Shown here piece after piece: positions 1-6,355 of a stretch of DNA of 8,781 bases. The notes beneath the pieces are model-generated. The model ran no database searches and was not told the DNA's origin. It was given only the letters and a program-made list of their open reading frames with translations. The position numbers were made by a program, and so were the translations under genes. How positions within the stretch are numbered: position 1 is the stretch's first letter; the number at the start of each line of letters is the position of its first letter. This DNA is from CAZDML01 sp964506645 (lineage in GTDB: Bacteria; Elusimicrobiota; Elusimicrobia; 2-01-FULL-59-12), in assembly GCA_964506645.1 (NCBI GenBank), contig CAZDML010000091.1:1-8781 (forward strand), read 5' to 3'.

Positions 1-594
1 GTGGATGCAAAAGATTTTAATTCCTACGGTGCACGCCGCGGTAATGACGAAGTTATGGTGCGCGGCACCTTTGCCAACATCCGATTGCGTAATCTTCTGG
101 CGCCAGGGACAGAAGGCGGCATGACTCTGCATCTACCGGATAAGACGCCAACCTCAATTTACGAAGCATCTGTCCAATATAAAAAGGAAGGTGTCGCGCT
201 GGTGGTTCTCGCAGGCAAAGAATATGGTTCCGGCTCTTCCCGCGACTGGGCCGCCAAAGGCCCGATGCTGCTCGGTATTCAGGCGGTCATTGCCGAAAGC
301 TATGAACGCATTCATCGCAGCAATTTGATCGGCATGGGCATTCTTCCGCTTCAGTACAAGCCGGGCGAAACGCGTCTGAGCTTGGGGCTGACCGGAGAAG
401 AAACCTATACGTTTGAAGGAATTTCGAAGGACTTGAAACCGAAGAAGGAAGTGACCGTGATTGCGACGGATGCGTCAGGCAAGACAAAAACCTTTACGAC
501 GGTTGCCCGCATCGATACTCCGGAAGAAGTGGAATACTACCGCCATGGTGGGATCCTGCCGTACGTCCTGCGTCAGCTGCTCGGCAGCAAATAA
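1..594 (+). CDS. acnA: Aconitate hydratase A, C-terminal (swivel) domain; 5' part lies outside the window
   Basis: Aconitase interconverts citrate and isocitrate through cis-aconitate with a [4Fe-4S] cluster in the cytoplasm. The visible 197 residues are the aconitase C-terminal domain: a SYGARRGNDEVMVRGTFAN block at residues 8-26, then the signature GSGSSRDWAAKG at about 76-87, whose Ser and Arg contribute to the substrate site in the family, then ESYERIHRSNLIGMGILPL. The spacing and the GSGSSRDW block fit AcnA/IRP-type aconitase rather than AcnB. Full-length AcnA is about 900 residues, so roughly 700 residues, including the cluster cysteines, should lie upstream. The GTG at base 1 is simply where the window begins and is not the true start. 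The gene ends 9 bp from the end of the oppositely oriented PDZ gene. The family call is very secure. Confidence 0.95.
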   Translation: MDAKDFNSYGARRGNDEVMVRGTFANIRLRNLLAPGTEGGMTLHLPDKTPTSIYEASVQYKKEGVALVVLAGKEYGSGSSRDWAAKGPMLLGIQAVIAESYERIHRSNLIGMGILPLQYKPGETRLSLGLTGEETYTFEGISKDLKPKKEVTVIATDASGKTKTFTTVARIDTPEEVEYYRHGGILPYVLRQLLGSK

Positions 595-603
595 CCTCGC
601 TGT

Positions 604-1785
604 TTAGAACAAAAACTCCGAATCTAAAAGCCGCTCATCGTGAACTCCGCCCTCATTGGAGGCAGTGGCAGAATTGTCCCCCGCGCTTTGAGCGTTCATA
701 ATTCGAGATAGACCGTAGCTCGTGGTGGTTAATAGCCCTTTGGCCGGCGTGACAAACCAGACGGTTTCATTGTCCACATCAAAGCTCGTAAATTTTCCCA
801 CAAACACTTTGTTCGACTTAAGCGTGAGACGCAGTACGGTGTTTTTCTTCTGCGCGAGGAAAAACTCTGCCAATTGGCGGCGCGTCATCAAGGTAGAGGA
901 GGGCTGCGGCTCGTCGAGCTTCACATGCAAAACGCGGTTACCGATCGTGGCCGTAATCGTGAACGGAAAGAATTCCGGTTTATTGAAATACACCAGGCCA
1001 TCGGCCATTTTTCCGGGCTGCAGGGTCGTTGGCAGGAGCGATTCTTTGTTGTAGTAGTCGGCATTCATCTGTTCGTAGGACTGGTTCGCACGGCCAGTCT
1101 TTTCCATCTCTCCTCGGACCGGTTCTGTACTGACATCAACGCCTACCGTATCATGAATCAACGAAGCCCCATGCGCGCCATATTTTCTCAGCATCACGTC
1201 GGACGCGGGTAGAGGCATGTACAGCTTTCGCGACCCATCCATGGCCGTGAGGAGTTCGCGACTAATGGTCAGAGGTTGGTCCGAATGGTTGGCGATTCGC
1301 ACGCGGGCAAACATAAAATCTTCTTCGACCACCCCTGATACGATCAGGGCATAGGGCCCGTCAAAAACACTGAGCGCCGAATTGCCGGCTTCGGAAAGAC
1401 CACTGCGACGCCACCCGTCTAGCTCACACACAATGCCCAACCGCGGGGCCTTATCATTTAAATGGACTTTCGCCATGCGCGTAGCGCCGGAGGCGTGCGA
1501 CAGTTCAATTGTTGCGTCAGCCGGGGATTGGAGGAGCAGAGACCCGATCTGTGTAATGTCGGTGGGTTTTACCCCGTTGATTCGTTCAATGATGTGACCG
1601 GGCTGGAGTTTGGCATCCTGGGCTGGGGAATAAGGCTGTATAAAAAGGACACGGCACTGTGCGGGGAGTTGGCTCGTTTCTTCAATCGCAGAGAGACGCA
1701 GAAGCGCGGGTGTTTTAGCGCTGACGCTGCCGTTCCCAGCGAATATCAGACATCCAACCCAGACGATGTGGCGTGCGAATTTCAT
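604..1785 (-). CDS. Secreted PDZ-domain protein with an Sm/SH3-like C-terminal segment
   Basis: A 393-residue exported protein of unknown function. Residues 1-23 form a signal peptide (basic start, hydrophobic core, V-S-A before the likely cleavage site). Residues about 40-110 look like a PDZ domain: a VLFIQPYSPAQDAKLQPGH stretch followed by I-I-E-R-I-N-G-V, the usual PDZ pattern of a small hydrophobic segment, a Gly-rich turn and an I-N-G-x loop. There is no trypsin-like or other protease domain, so it is not a DegP-type protease. Residues about 135-290 look like a beta-rich domain that I do not recognise. Residues about 314-364 hold a segment resembling an Sm or SH3-like barrel. The end is Ser/Asn-rich. 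It begins at a TAATG overlap with the small membrane protein gene upstream, with no Shine-Dalgarno, so translational coupling is likely. I infer a periplasmic protein-binding or scaffold role. Confidence 0.8.
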   Translation of the reverse strand: MKFARHIVWVGCLIFAGNGSVSAKTPALLRLSAIEETSQLPAQCRVLFIQPYSPAQDAKLQPGHIIERINGVKPTDITQIGSLLLQSPADATIELSHASGATRMAKVHLNDKAPRLGIVCELDGWRRSGLSEAGNSALSVFDGPYALIVSGVVEEDFMFARVRIANHSDQPLTISRELLTAMDGSRKLYMPLPASDVMLRKYGAHGASLIHDTVGVDVSTEPVRGEMEKTGRANQSYEQMNADYYNKESLLPTTLQPGKMADGLVYFNKPEFFPFTITATIGNRVLHVKLDEPQPSSTLMTRRQLAEFFLAQKKNTVLRLTLKSNKVFVGKFTSFDVDNETVWFVTPAKGLLTTTSYGLSRIMNAQSAGDNSATASNEGGVHDERLLDSEFLF

Positions 1786-2243
1786 TAGTCAATCATGTAA
1801 TCTTCAAAAGGAATGTGTTTAGCGCGAAGCTCCGCTTTCCAGCGTTCTTTGGCGAGCGGCATCTTTTCTCTGGAGAGCTTGACCCATTTCGACTCCGGCG
1901 GAGAAAAGAGCTCCACCGCAGTCTGATACCAGACATAGGCGTACTTCAGTGTGGATTCTTTGAGCTGCTGAACACGGCCGAACTGCAACACCTGCAGTTC
2001 ACGGTTAAAATCGTCTTCGGAAATCTTCCCCGACGCTTTTTTAGCTTCCAGGGCCGATTTGTCGACCATAAAACGGTCGTTAACATACGCCGTATATTCT
2101 TCCGGATGATCGCTCCAACGCCAGTAGCGCTCCCCCTGTTCGTAGGCTTCCTTGGCCCGCCACACCACATCGACATAAATCATGCCGTACACCAGAGCGA
2201 GGGCTCCGATGATGACAAGACCGCGTTGCCAACGGGAGGTCAT
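1785..2243 (-). CDS. Small single-pass membrane protein, function unknown
   Basis: A 152-residue protein of no family I can name. One hydrophobic helix near the N-terminus (about residues 8-24, GLVIIGALALVYGMIYV) follows Arg residues at 4 and 7. I infer an N-in signal anchor with the remaining 125 residues outside the cytoplasmic membrane. That part looks mainly alpha-helical, charged and rich in aromatics. A KKASGKISEDDFNRELQVLQ stretch at about residues 68-87 resembles the short SHOCT-type helical motif (G-x-I-x-x-x-x-F), but it is too short to classify. The start codon overlaps the panD stop as ATGA, and the stop overlaps the PDZ gene start as TAATG. The protein is therefore probably made in coupling with both, and may work with the PDZ protein at the envelope. 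Confidence 0.72.
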   Translation of the reverse strand: MTSRWQRGLVIIGALALVYGMIYVDVVWRAKEAYEQGERYWRWSDHPEEYTAYVNDRFMVDKSALEAKKASGKISEDDFNRELQVLQFGRVQQLKESTLKYAYVWYQTAVELFSPPESKWVKLSREKMPLAKERWKAELRAKHIPFEDYMID

Positions 2244-2602
2244 TTCTTTTTAGGGTGTGCGATTTTGTTTTTAGCGTCGACGAAAACGACTTTCGGAGAG
2301 AAGGAAGGCACATCGGCCTCCTCGACTTGCGCAGTACTGATAATGATGGCCTTGTCGCCCGCCAGACCCAAGCGGGCGGCGGCGCCGTTCAAACAAATGA
2401 CACCCGAGTTTTTGGGTCCTGGGATCGCATAGGTTTCGAAGCGTTGGCCGTTATTGATGTTAAGCACCTGGACCATTTCGTAGGGCACGATGTCGGCAGC
2501 ATTGAGGAGGACTTCATCCACCGTAATACTCCCTTCGTATTCGAGATTGGCCTCGGTTACGGTGACACGGTGAATCTTGGACTTGCACATGGATCGCATC
2601 AT
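2240..2602 (-). CDS. panD: Aspartate 1-decarboxylase (pyruvoyl enzyme), proenzyme
   Basis: Converts L-aspartate to beta-alanine, the precursor of pantothenate and CoA, in the cytoplasm. The 120-residue chain aligns without gaps to E. coli PanD over its first 80 or so residues when started at the ATG at 2602. Gly24-Ser25 (in LEYEGS) is the self-cleavage site that makes the pyruvoyl group. Lys9, Tyr22, Arg54, Thr57, Tyr58 and Asn72 fall at the E. coli numbers, and N-G-A-A-A (72-76) is present. That register decides the start over the ATGs at 2599 and 2590; none has a Shine-Dalgarno. The frame stays open further upstream, but that stretch is antisense to ferredoxin codons read in another frame and is not PanD. 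The start lies just after a terminator-like hairpin. Its stop overlaps the next start (ATGA), making it first of a three-gene operon with two envelope proteins. Confidence 0.95.
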   Translation of the reverse strand: MMRSMCKSKIHRVTVTEANLEYEGSITVDEVLLNAADIVPYEMVQVLNINNGQRFETYAIPGPKNSGVICLNGAAARLGLAGDKAIIISTAQVEEADVPSFSPKVVFVDAKNKIAHPKKK

Positions 2603-2609
2603 AAGGGGT

Positions 2610-2656
2610 GAAAGTAAAACGCAGGGAGCGGGCCGATAAAGGACGCACTCCCTGCG
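2610..2656 (-). terminator. Rho-independent terminator after the ferredoxin gene, just ahead of panD
   Basis: Read on the minus strand, CGCAGGGAGTG pairs with CGCTCCCTGCG: an 11-bp stem (2646-2656 with 2620-2630) with one G-T wobble and a 15-nt loop. It is followed at once by TTTTACTTT. It begins about 20 nt after the ferredoxin stop. The plus strand has no T-run after the hairpin, so it is directional. It ends only a few bases before the panD start, so it could also act as an attenuator for panD. Confidence 0.72.
2611..2639 (-). promoter_or_regulatory. Weak candidate panD promoter overlapping the terminator
   Basis: On the minus strand, TTATCG (2634-2639) lies 17 nt before TACTTT (2611-2616), which ends 8 nt before the panD ATG at 2602. 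Three of six bases match consensus in each box. The -10 hexamer is the same as that proposed for the ferredoxin gene. If used, the panD transcript would have almost no leader, which would explain how panD escapes the terminator. This rests on pattern only. Confidence 0.22.
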
Positions 2657-2675
2657 CTTGATTAAGAAGTTTTCG

Positions 2676-3002
2676 TTACGGCTGTGTGATTTTGATGCAC
2701 AACACAGGACAGACGCTTTCGCACGCGGTGCAGAAAATGCAGTCCTTCTCGCGAATCGGACGAGCCTTTTTGGCGGATGCGGGATGTCCCGGGGTTTCCT
2801 GCCAATCAAACACGTTAACGGGGCAGGCATCGATACATGCTCCATCAGCGACGCAAATATCATAGTCTACGGCCACGGCTGTGCCGTGAATGCCGAGCTT
2901 CGTAGGCGGTTCAACGGGACCCCAAATGTCATAGGCTCCCCCCTCACCCTTACCAACGACCTGGCGTTTCTTCATGAAATCTGGATCAATCGGTGTCACC
3001 AT
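2676..3002 (-). CDS. 7Fe ferredoxin of the Sulfolobus (zinc-ferredoxin) type, lacking most zinc ligands
   Basis: A 108-residue cytoplasmic electron carrier. The N-terminal extension (D6-P-D, RQVVG 13-17, GPVEPP 28-33, LGIHGT 36-41) and the core with PVNVF and TPGHPAS match the Sulfolobus zinc-ferredoxin as I recall it, over nearly the whole length. Cluster I is C50-x2-D53-x2-C56-x3-C60-P: Asp in place of the second Cys predicts [3Fe-4S]. Cluster II is C88-x2-C91-x2-C94-x3-C98-P, a [4Fe-4S]. C102 is extra. The archaeal zinc ligands are three His and one Asp. Only His39 (LGIHGT) remains; the His pair near residues 21-24 is missing and the Asp is Arg81. Relatives accept electrons from 2-oxoacid:ferredoxin oxidoreductases. 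A GAGGAGGA Shine-Dalgarno (3011-3018) sits 8 nt before the start. The gene has its own predicted promoter and terminator. Confidence 0.93.
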   Translation of the reverse strand: MVTPIDPDFMKKRQVVGKGEGGAYDIWGPVEPPTKLGIHGTAVAVDYDICVADGACIDACPVNVFDWQETPGHPASAKKARPIREKDCIFCTACESVCPVLCIKITQP

Positions 3003-3055
3003 CTGAAACGTCCTCCTCTAGATTTGGCCAAAAATCGGCTCGTTTGGGATGCCTA

Positions 3056-3085
3056 AAAGTACCAATTTGCAGTCTGTTTTGTCAA
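3056..3085 (-). promoter_or_regulatory. Candidate sigma70-type promoter for the ferredoxin gene
   Basis: On the minus strand a perfect TTGACA (3080-3085) is followed after 18 nt by TACTTT (3056-3061). Transcription would start near 3049, giving a leader of about 47 nt that includes the strong Shine-Dalgarno at 3011-3018. The -10 matches consensus at only three positions. Both boxes touch the arms of an inverted repeat at 3060-3092, so a bound protein there would compete with polymerase. Confidence 0.5.
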
Positions 3086-3092
3086 ACTGGTA
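3060..3092. repeat. Inverted repeat in the divergent promoter region, possible operator
   Basis: TACCAATTTG (3060-3069) and CAAACTGGTA (3083-3092) are reverse complements except at one position, separated by 13 nt. The arm centres are 23 bp apart, about two helical turns, which would suit a dimeric or tetrameric regulator on one DNA face. The arms overlap the -35 and -10 of the ferredoxin promoter and lie just before the start of the secreted NTR-like gene. It lacks a T-run on either strand, so it is not a terminator. Confidence 0.45.
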
Positions 3093-3102
3093 GGCTACTT
3101 CT

Positions 3103-3711
3103 ATGAAACACCGCCTTCTCCCCCGATTATTGCTTTTAAGCGTTATAACCCCTTCCTTACTCCCTGCGGAATGCCGCTGTCCCGTGGCGACTCCAGAAAC
3201 GCAAGTCGAAAACGCCTCCTATGTGTTCCAGGGACGTTTGAGCGAACTACGTACTAACAAGAAAACAAAAGAACGAAAGCTGTATTTTGAAATACTGGAC
3301 ACCTACAAGGGCGACCTGAAAGAAGATACCGGCATCCAGGATCTCTCCCAAGGTTCAGACTGTGCCATTCCCTTCAAGGAAGGGGAGGTCTACATGGTCT
3401 ACGCGCGCTGGGAACTTGGCTTTACGGTGATCAAGCCCTGTTCGGGAACAAAACTCATCAAGCAAACCGAATACGATGAAGCCTCTGCCGCAGGTCCCGG
3501 GTCCGAATACAAGGCGCAGGTCTATAAAAAAGTGCAGGCGCTATGCATGGGACATCGCGAAACGTTCTGCTGTTTGGATTCTCTCAAAGCCATGAAAGCA
3601 GCCCATGCCCTGCCCGAACCGGATGAGGGCTGTCCGGATGGGATGAAACCGGATCGGTTGTCCTGTATCGGGAGTCTGGTGTGGTGTGTTCCGATTGTGG
3701 CGAACCGTTAG
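3103..3711 (+). CDS. Secreted netrin/TIMP-like (NTR-fold) cysteine-rich protein
   Basis: A 202-residue exported protein. Residues 1-22 are a signal peptide (Lys/Arg, long Leu-rich core, P-A before the cut). The mature chain would begin E-C24-R-C26-P, followed by an NTR-like pattern: ASYVFQGRLSEL (38-49), YFEILDTYKGDL (61-72), C87, FKEGEVYMVYAR (91-102) and C113. This is the layout of bacterial TIMP-like domains: a Cys-x-Cys start, strands forming an OB-like barrel, and later disulfide partners. Residues 146-197 add a tail with six more cysteines. Lipid attachment is unlikely because P-A-E-C is a poor lipobox. There is no Shine-Dalgarno; a TAGGCT lies 6 nt before the ATG. The stop overlaps the convergent sdhB stop by 4 nt. 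Its target is unknown; NTR folds bind proteins or metals but inhibition of a protease is not demonstrated here. Confidence 0.72.
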   Translation: MKHRLLPRLLLLSVITPSLLPAECRCPVATPETQVENASYVFQGRLSELRTNKKTKERKLYFEILDTYKGDLKEDTGIQDLSQGSDCAIPFKEGEVYMVYARWELGFTVIKPCSGTKLIKQTEYDEASAAGPGSEYKAQVYKKVQALCMGHRETFCCLDSLKAMKAAHALPEPDEGCPDGMKPDRLSCIGSLVWCVPIVANR

Positions 3712-4439
3712 GGCTTGAGGTATTCGCGGTTGAGGCGGGCTATAACGTCGACAGAAATCTCTTTCGGGCAGACGGCTTCGCATTCCGATTGATTGCTGCA
3801 GTTTCCAAATCCTTCCAGATCCATCCGCTCCACCATCTTATGAACACGGCGGCTCGCTTCAACCTGGCCTTGCGGCAGATTGGCAAGATGCGAGACTTTA
3901 GCGCTGACAAAGAGCATTGCTGAGGCGTTCTTGCAAGCCGCGACGCAGGCGCCGCAACCGATACAGGCGGCCGCGTCCATGGCTTTTTCGGCCGCTTCTT
4001 TGGCGATCGGCAGCGCATTCGCGTCTGGGGCACCTCCGGTATTCACGGAAACAAATCCTCCCGCCTGAATAATCCGGTCGAAGGCGGAGCGGTCACAAAC
4101 TAAATCTTTAACAATGGGGAATGCTTTCGCGCGCCAGGGCTCGATCGTAATGGTTTGGCCGTCCTTAAATTTACGCATGTGCAGTTGACAGACAGCCGTC
4201 CCACGCTCGGGCCCATGCGGCACGCCGTTAATCACGAGTGAGCAGGTCCCGCAAATCCCTTCGCGGCAGTCGGAATCAAAGGCGATGGGATCGACATTAT
4301 TCTGAATCAGTTCTTCATTGACCACATCGAGCATTTCCAAAAACGACATATCCGGGCTGATGTTGTTTGCAGGAATTTCCACAATCTTCCCAGAACTGGT
4401 CCCCTGCTTCTGGCGCCAGATGCGTAAGGTGAGATTCAT
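3708..4439 (-). CDS. sdhB: Succinate dehydrogenase/fumarate reductase iron-sulfur subunit
   Basis: Carries electrons between the SdhA flavin and the quinone site, on the cytoplasmic side of the membrane. The 243 residues contain all three clusters. [2Fe-2S]: C58-x4-C63-x2-C66 with C84. [4Fe-4S]: C159-x2-C162-x2-C165 plus C224-P. [3Fe-4S]: C169, C214 and C220. C169 is followed by Lys (AACKNASAMLF) instead of the Pro common in E. coli-type SdhB, which fits the form paired with a single b558 anchor. The start overlaps the sdhA stop as TAATG and has GAGGAG (4449-4454) 9 nt upstream. It is last in the operon, and its stop is buried in the end of the oppositely oriented NTR-like gene, with no visible terminator between them. 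The direction of catalysis cannot be told from sequence. Confidence 0.95.
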   Translation of the reverse strand: MNLTLRIWRQKQGTSSGKIVEIPANNISPDMSFLEMLDVVNEELIQNNVDPIAFDSDCREGICGTCSLVINGVPHGPERGTAVCQLHMRKFKDGQTITIEPWRAKAFPIVKDLVCDRSAFDRIIQAGGFVSVNTGGAPDANALPIAKEAAEKAMDAAACIGCGACVAACKNASAMLFVSAKVSHLANLPQGQVEASRRVHKMVERMDLEGFGNCSNQSECEAVCPKEISVDVIARLNREYLKP

Positions 4440-6355
4440 TATTTATAGCTCCTCGTGGCCAAATGGACGTTTTCAAACACGAGTGGCTCTTTATTCAAAA
4501 TAGCGGGTTTGCCTTCACCGGCATATTCCCAGGCTGCCACATAAGCGAACTTTTCATCATTGCGCTTCGCCTCACCGTCCTCGGTTTGATGTTCTTCACG
4601 AAAGTGACCTCCGCAAGATTCATCCCGATGGAGTGCGTCCTGTACCAGCAACTCACCGAATTCGAGAAAGTCGGCGACTCGGCCGGCATACTCGAGAGAC
4701 TGATTAAAATCGTTATTCTCGCCCAACACATTCACATTCTTCCAGAACTCCGCACGCAGTTCGGGAATGCGTGCCAAGGCCTTCTTGAGCCCAGTTTCCG
4801 TACGGCCCATACCGCAATACTCCCACAAAAGCATGCCGAGCTCACGATGGAACGATCGTGGCGTGCGTTTGCCGCGGATCTCAAGCAATGTGCTGATTTT
4901 TTTTCGAACCTCGTCTTCCGCTTTTTTAAATTCAGGATGGTCAGTCGTAACCGTCTCTTTCTTCATGGAAGCCAGATAATTTCCGATCGTATACGGCAAC
5001 ACGAAATAACCGTCCGCGAGCCCCTGCATGAGAGCGCTGGCCCCTAAGCGGTTGGCCCCATGGTCTGAGAAATTCGCTTCGCCGATCACGTGCAAACCCG
5101 GTATCGTACTCATCAAGTTGTAGTCGACCCAGGTGCCGCCCATCGTGTAGTGCACGGCCGGATAAATGCGCATCGGCATCTGCATGGGATTTTCCCCAGT
5201 AATGCGTTCGTACATATCGAAGAGGTTGCCGTAGCGTTCACGAATGACTTTGGAACCGAGCCGCTGGATGGCGTCGGCAAAATCGAGGTATACCCCTTGC
5301 CCGCCGCCAGCGCCGCGGCCTTCATCACAGACTTGCTTGGCCGCACGCGAGGAGATGTCGCGCGGCGCGAGGTTTCCATAGGTCGGATATTTTCGCTCCA
5401 GATAGTAATCGCGGTCGCTTTCGGGAATATCTTTCGGAGCGCGCTTATCGCCTTTCACTTTTGAGGCCCAGACACGTCCATCGTTACGCAGCGACTCGGA
5501 CATCAAGGTCAGCTTCGACTGATGATCGCCAGAAACCGGGATACAGGTCGGATGAATCTGCGTATAACAGGGGTTGGCAAAGGACGCGCCCTTCTTATAG
5601 GCACGCCAGGTGGCCGTCACATTGCAGCCTTTCGCGTTCGTCGAAAGAAAAAAAACGTTTCCGTAGCCGCCGGTCGCTAGCACAACGGCATCGGCCGCAT
5701 ACGATTGGATCGTGCCGGTTTTAAGATCACGGGCCACAATCCCGCGCGCTGCTCCGTTCACGACCACAACATCCAGGAGCTCGGTCTGCGGAAACATTTT
5801 TATTTTCCCAAGACCAATCTGACGTTCAAGCGCCTGATAGGCACCGATCAAGAGCTGCTGACCGGTTTGGCCTCGCGCATAGAACGTTCGCGACACCAGA
5901 GCCCCGCCGAACGAGCGGTTGTCGAGCAACCCGCCATACTCCCGGGCAAAGGGCACGCCCTGCGCCACACATTGATCGATAATGTTGTTGCTGACCTGGG
6001 CCAGGCGATAGACATTGGCCTCGCGCGAGCGGAAGTCACCGCCTTTAATAGTGTCGTAAAAGAGACGGTAGATGCTGTCGCCGTCATTCGGATAATTCTT
6101 CGCAGCATTAATACCGCCCTGTGCCGCAATGCTATGGGCACGACGCGGTGTATCCTGGAAACAAAACGAGAGAACGTTATAACCCAGCTCTGCCATGGAA
6201 GCCGCGGCAGATGCCCCCGCAAGCCCCGTTCCCACGACAATCACGGTGTATTTGCGTTTGTTCGCCGGATTCACCAGCTTCATATCGAATTTATGCTTGT
6301 CCCACTTCTGAGCAAGCGGTCCTTCGGGTACTTTAGAATCGAGTTTTAACGTCAT
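4439..6355 (-). CDS. sdhA: Succinate dehydrogenase/fumarate reductase flavoprotein subunit
   Basis: Catalytic subunit of complex II, oxidising succinate to fumarate or the reverse. The 638-residue chain has the dinucleotide-binding G42-x-G-x-x-G47 and His74 in RRAHSIAAQGG, the family site for covalent FAD. Substrate-site elements are H268 (HPTCIP), R332 of PRDISSR, H402 (VHYTMGG) and R436 (ANRLGAS). An HRDESCGGHFREEHQ segment lies at 576-590. The arrangement matches the Bacillus/Bacteroidota-type flavoprotein, longer than the E. coli type. The ATG at 6355 is chosen because it overlaps the sdhC stop (ATGA), has GGAG 7 nt upstream and starts a plausible N-terminus. An ATG 34 codons earlier would run through the end of sdhC and adds low-complexity basic residues. 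It lies in an operon with sdhC and sdhB. Confidence 0.96.
   Translation of the reverse strand: MTLKLDSKVPEGPLAQKWDKHKFDMKLVNPANKRKYTVIVVGTGLAGASAAASMAELGYNVLSFCFQDTPRRAHSIAAQGGINAAKNYPNDGDSIYRLFYDTIKGGDFRSREANVYRLAQVSNNIIDQCVAQGVPFAREYGGLLDNRSFGGALVSRTFYARGQTGQQLLIGAYQALERQIGLGKIKMFPQTELLDVVVVNGAARGIVARDLKTGTIQSYAADAVVLATGGYGNVFFLSTNAKGCNVTATWRAYKKGASFANPCYTQIHPTCIPVSGDHQSKLTLMSESLRNDGRVWASKVKGDKRAPKDIPESDRDYYLERKYPTYGNLAPRDISSRAAKQVCDEGRGAGGGQGVYLDFADAIQRLGSKVIRERYGNLFDMYERITGENPMQMPMRIYPAVHYTMGGTWVDYNLMSTIPGLHVIGEANFSDHGANRLGASALMQGLADGYFVLPYTIGNYLASMKKETVTTDHPEFKKAEDEVRKKISTLLEIRGKRTPRSFHRELGMLLWEYCGMGRTETGLKKALARIPELRAEFWKNVNVLGENNDFNQSLEYAGRVADFLEFGELLVQDALHRDESCGGHFREEHQTEDGEAKRNDEKFAYVAAWEYAGEGKPAILNKEPLVFENVHLATRSYK

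Noticed and set aside
1773..2432. A 219-codon open frame on the plus strand
   Set aside because: It runs antisense across three genes whose proteins are coherent (PanD with its catalytic residues, a signal-anchored protein and the PDZ start). Its own product has no recognisable domain, and it is explained by chance openness opposite coding sequence.
2603..2863. N-terminal extension of PanD by 87 codons
   Set aside because: It would cover the terminator and the ferredoxin C-terminus. The ATG at 2602 puts Ser25 and the other PanD residues at their standard positions.
3648..3661. Small hairpin AACCG-GAT-CGGTT near the end of the NTR-like gene as a terminator
   Set aside because: The stem is only 5 bp, it lies inside coding sequence, and neither strand has a proper T-run.
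4463..6349. Several long plus-strand open frames opposite sdhA, including 4463-5047, 5090-5464 and 5705-6349
   Set aside because: All are antisense to a fully conserved SdhA with intact motifs; their products are rich in Arg/His/Ser and show no domain.
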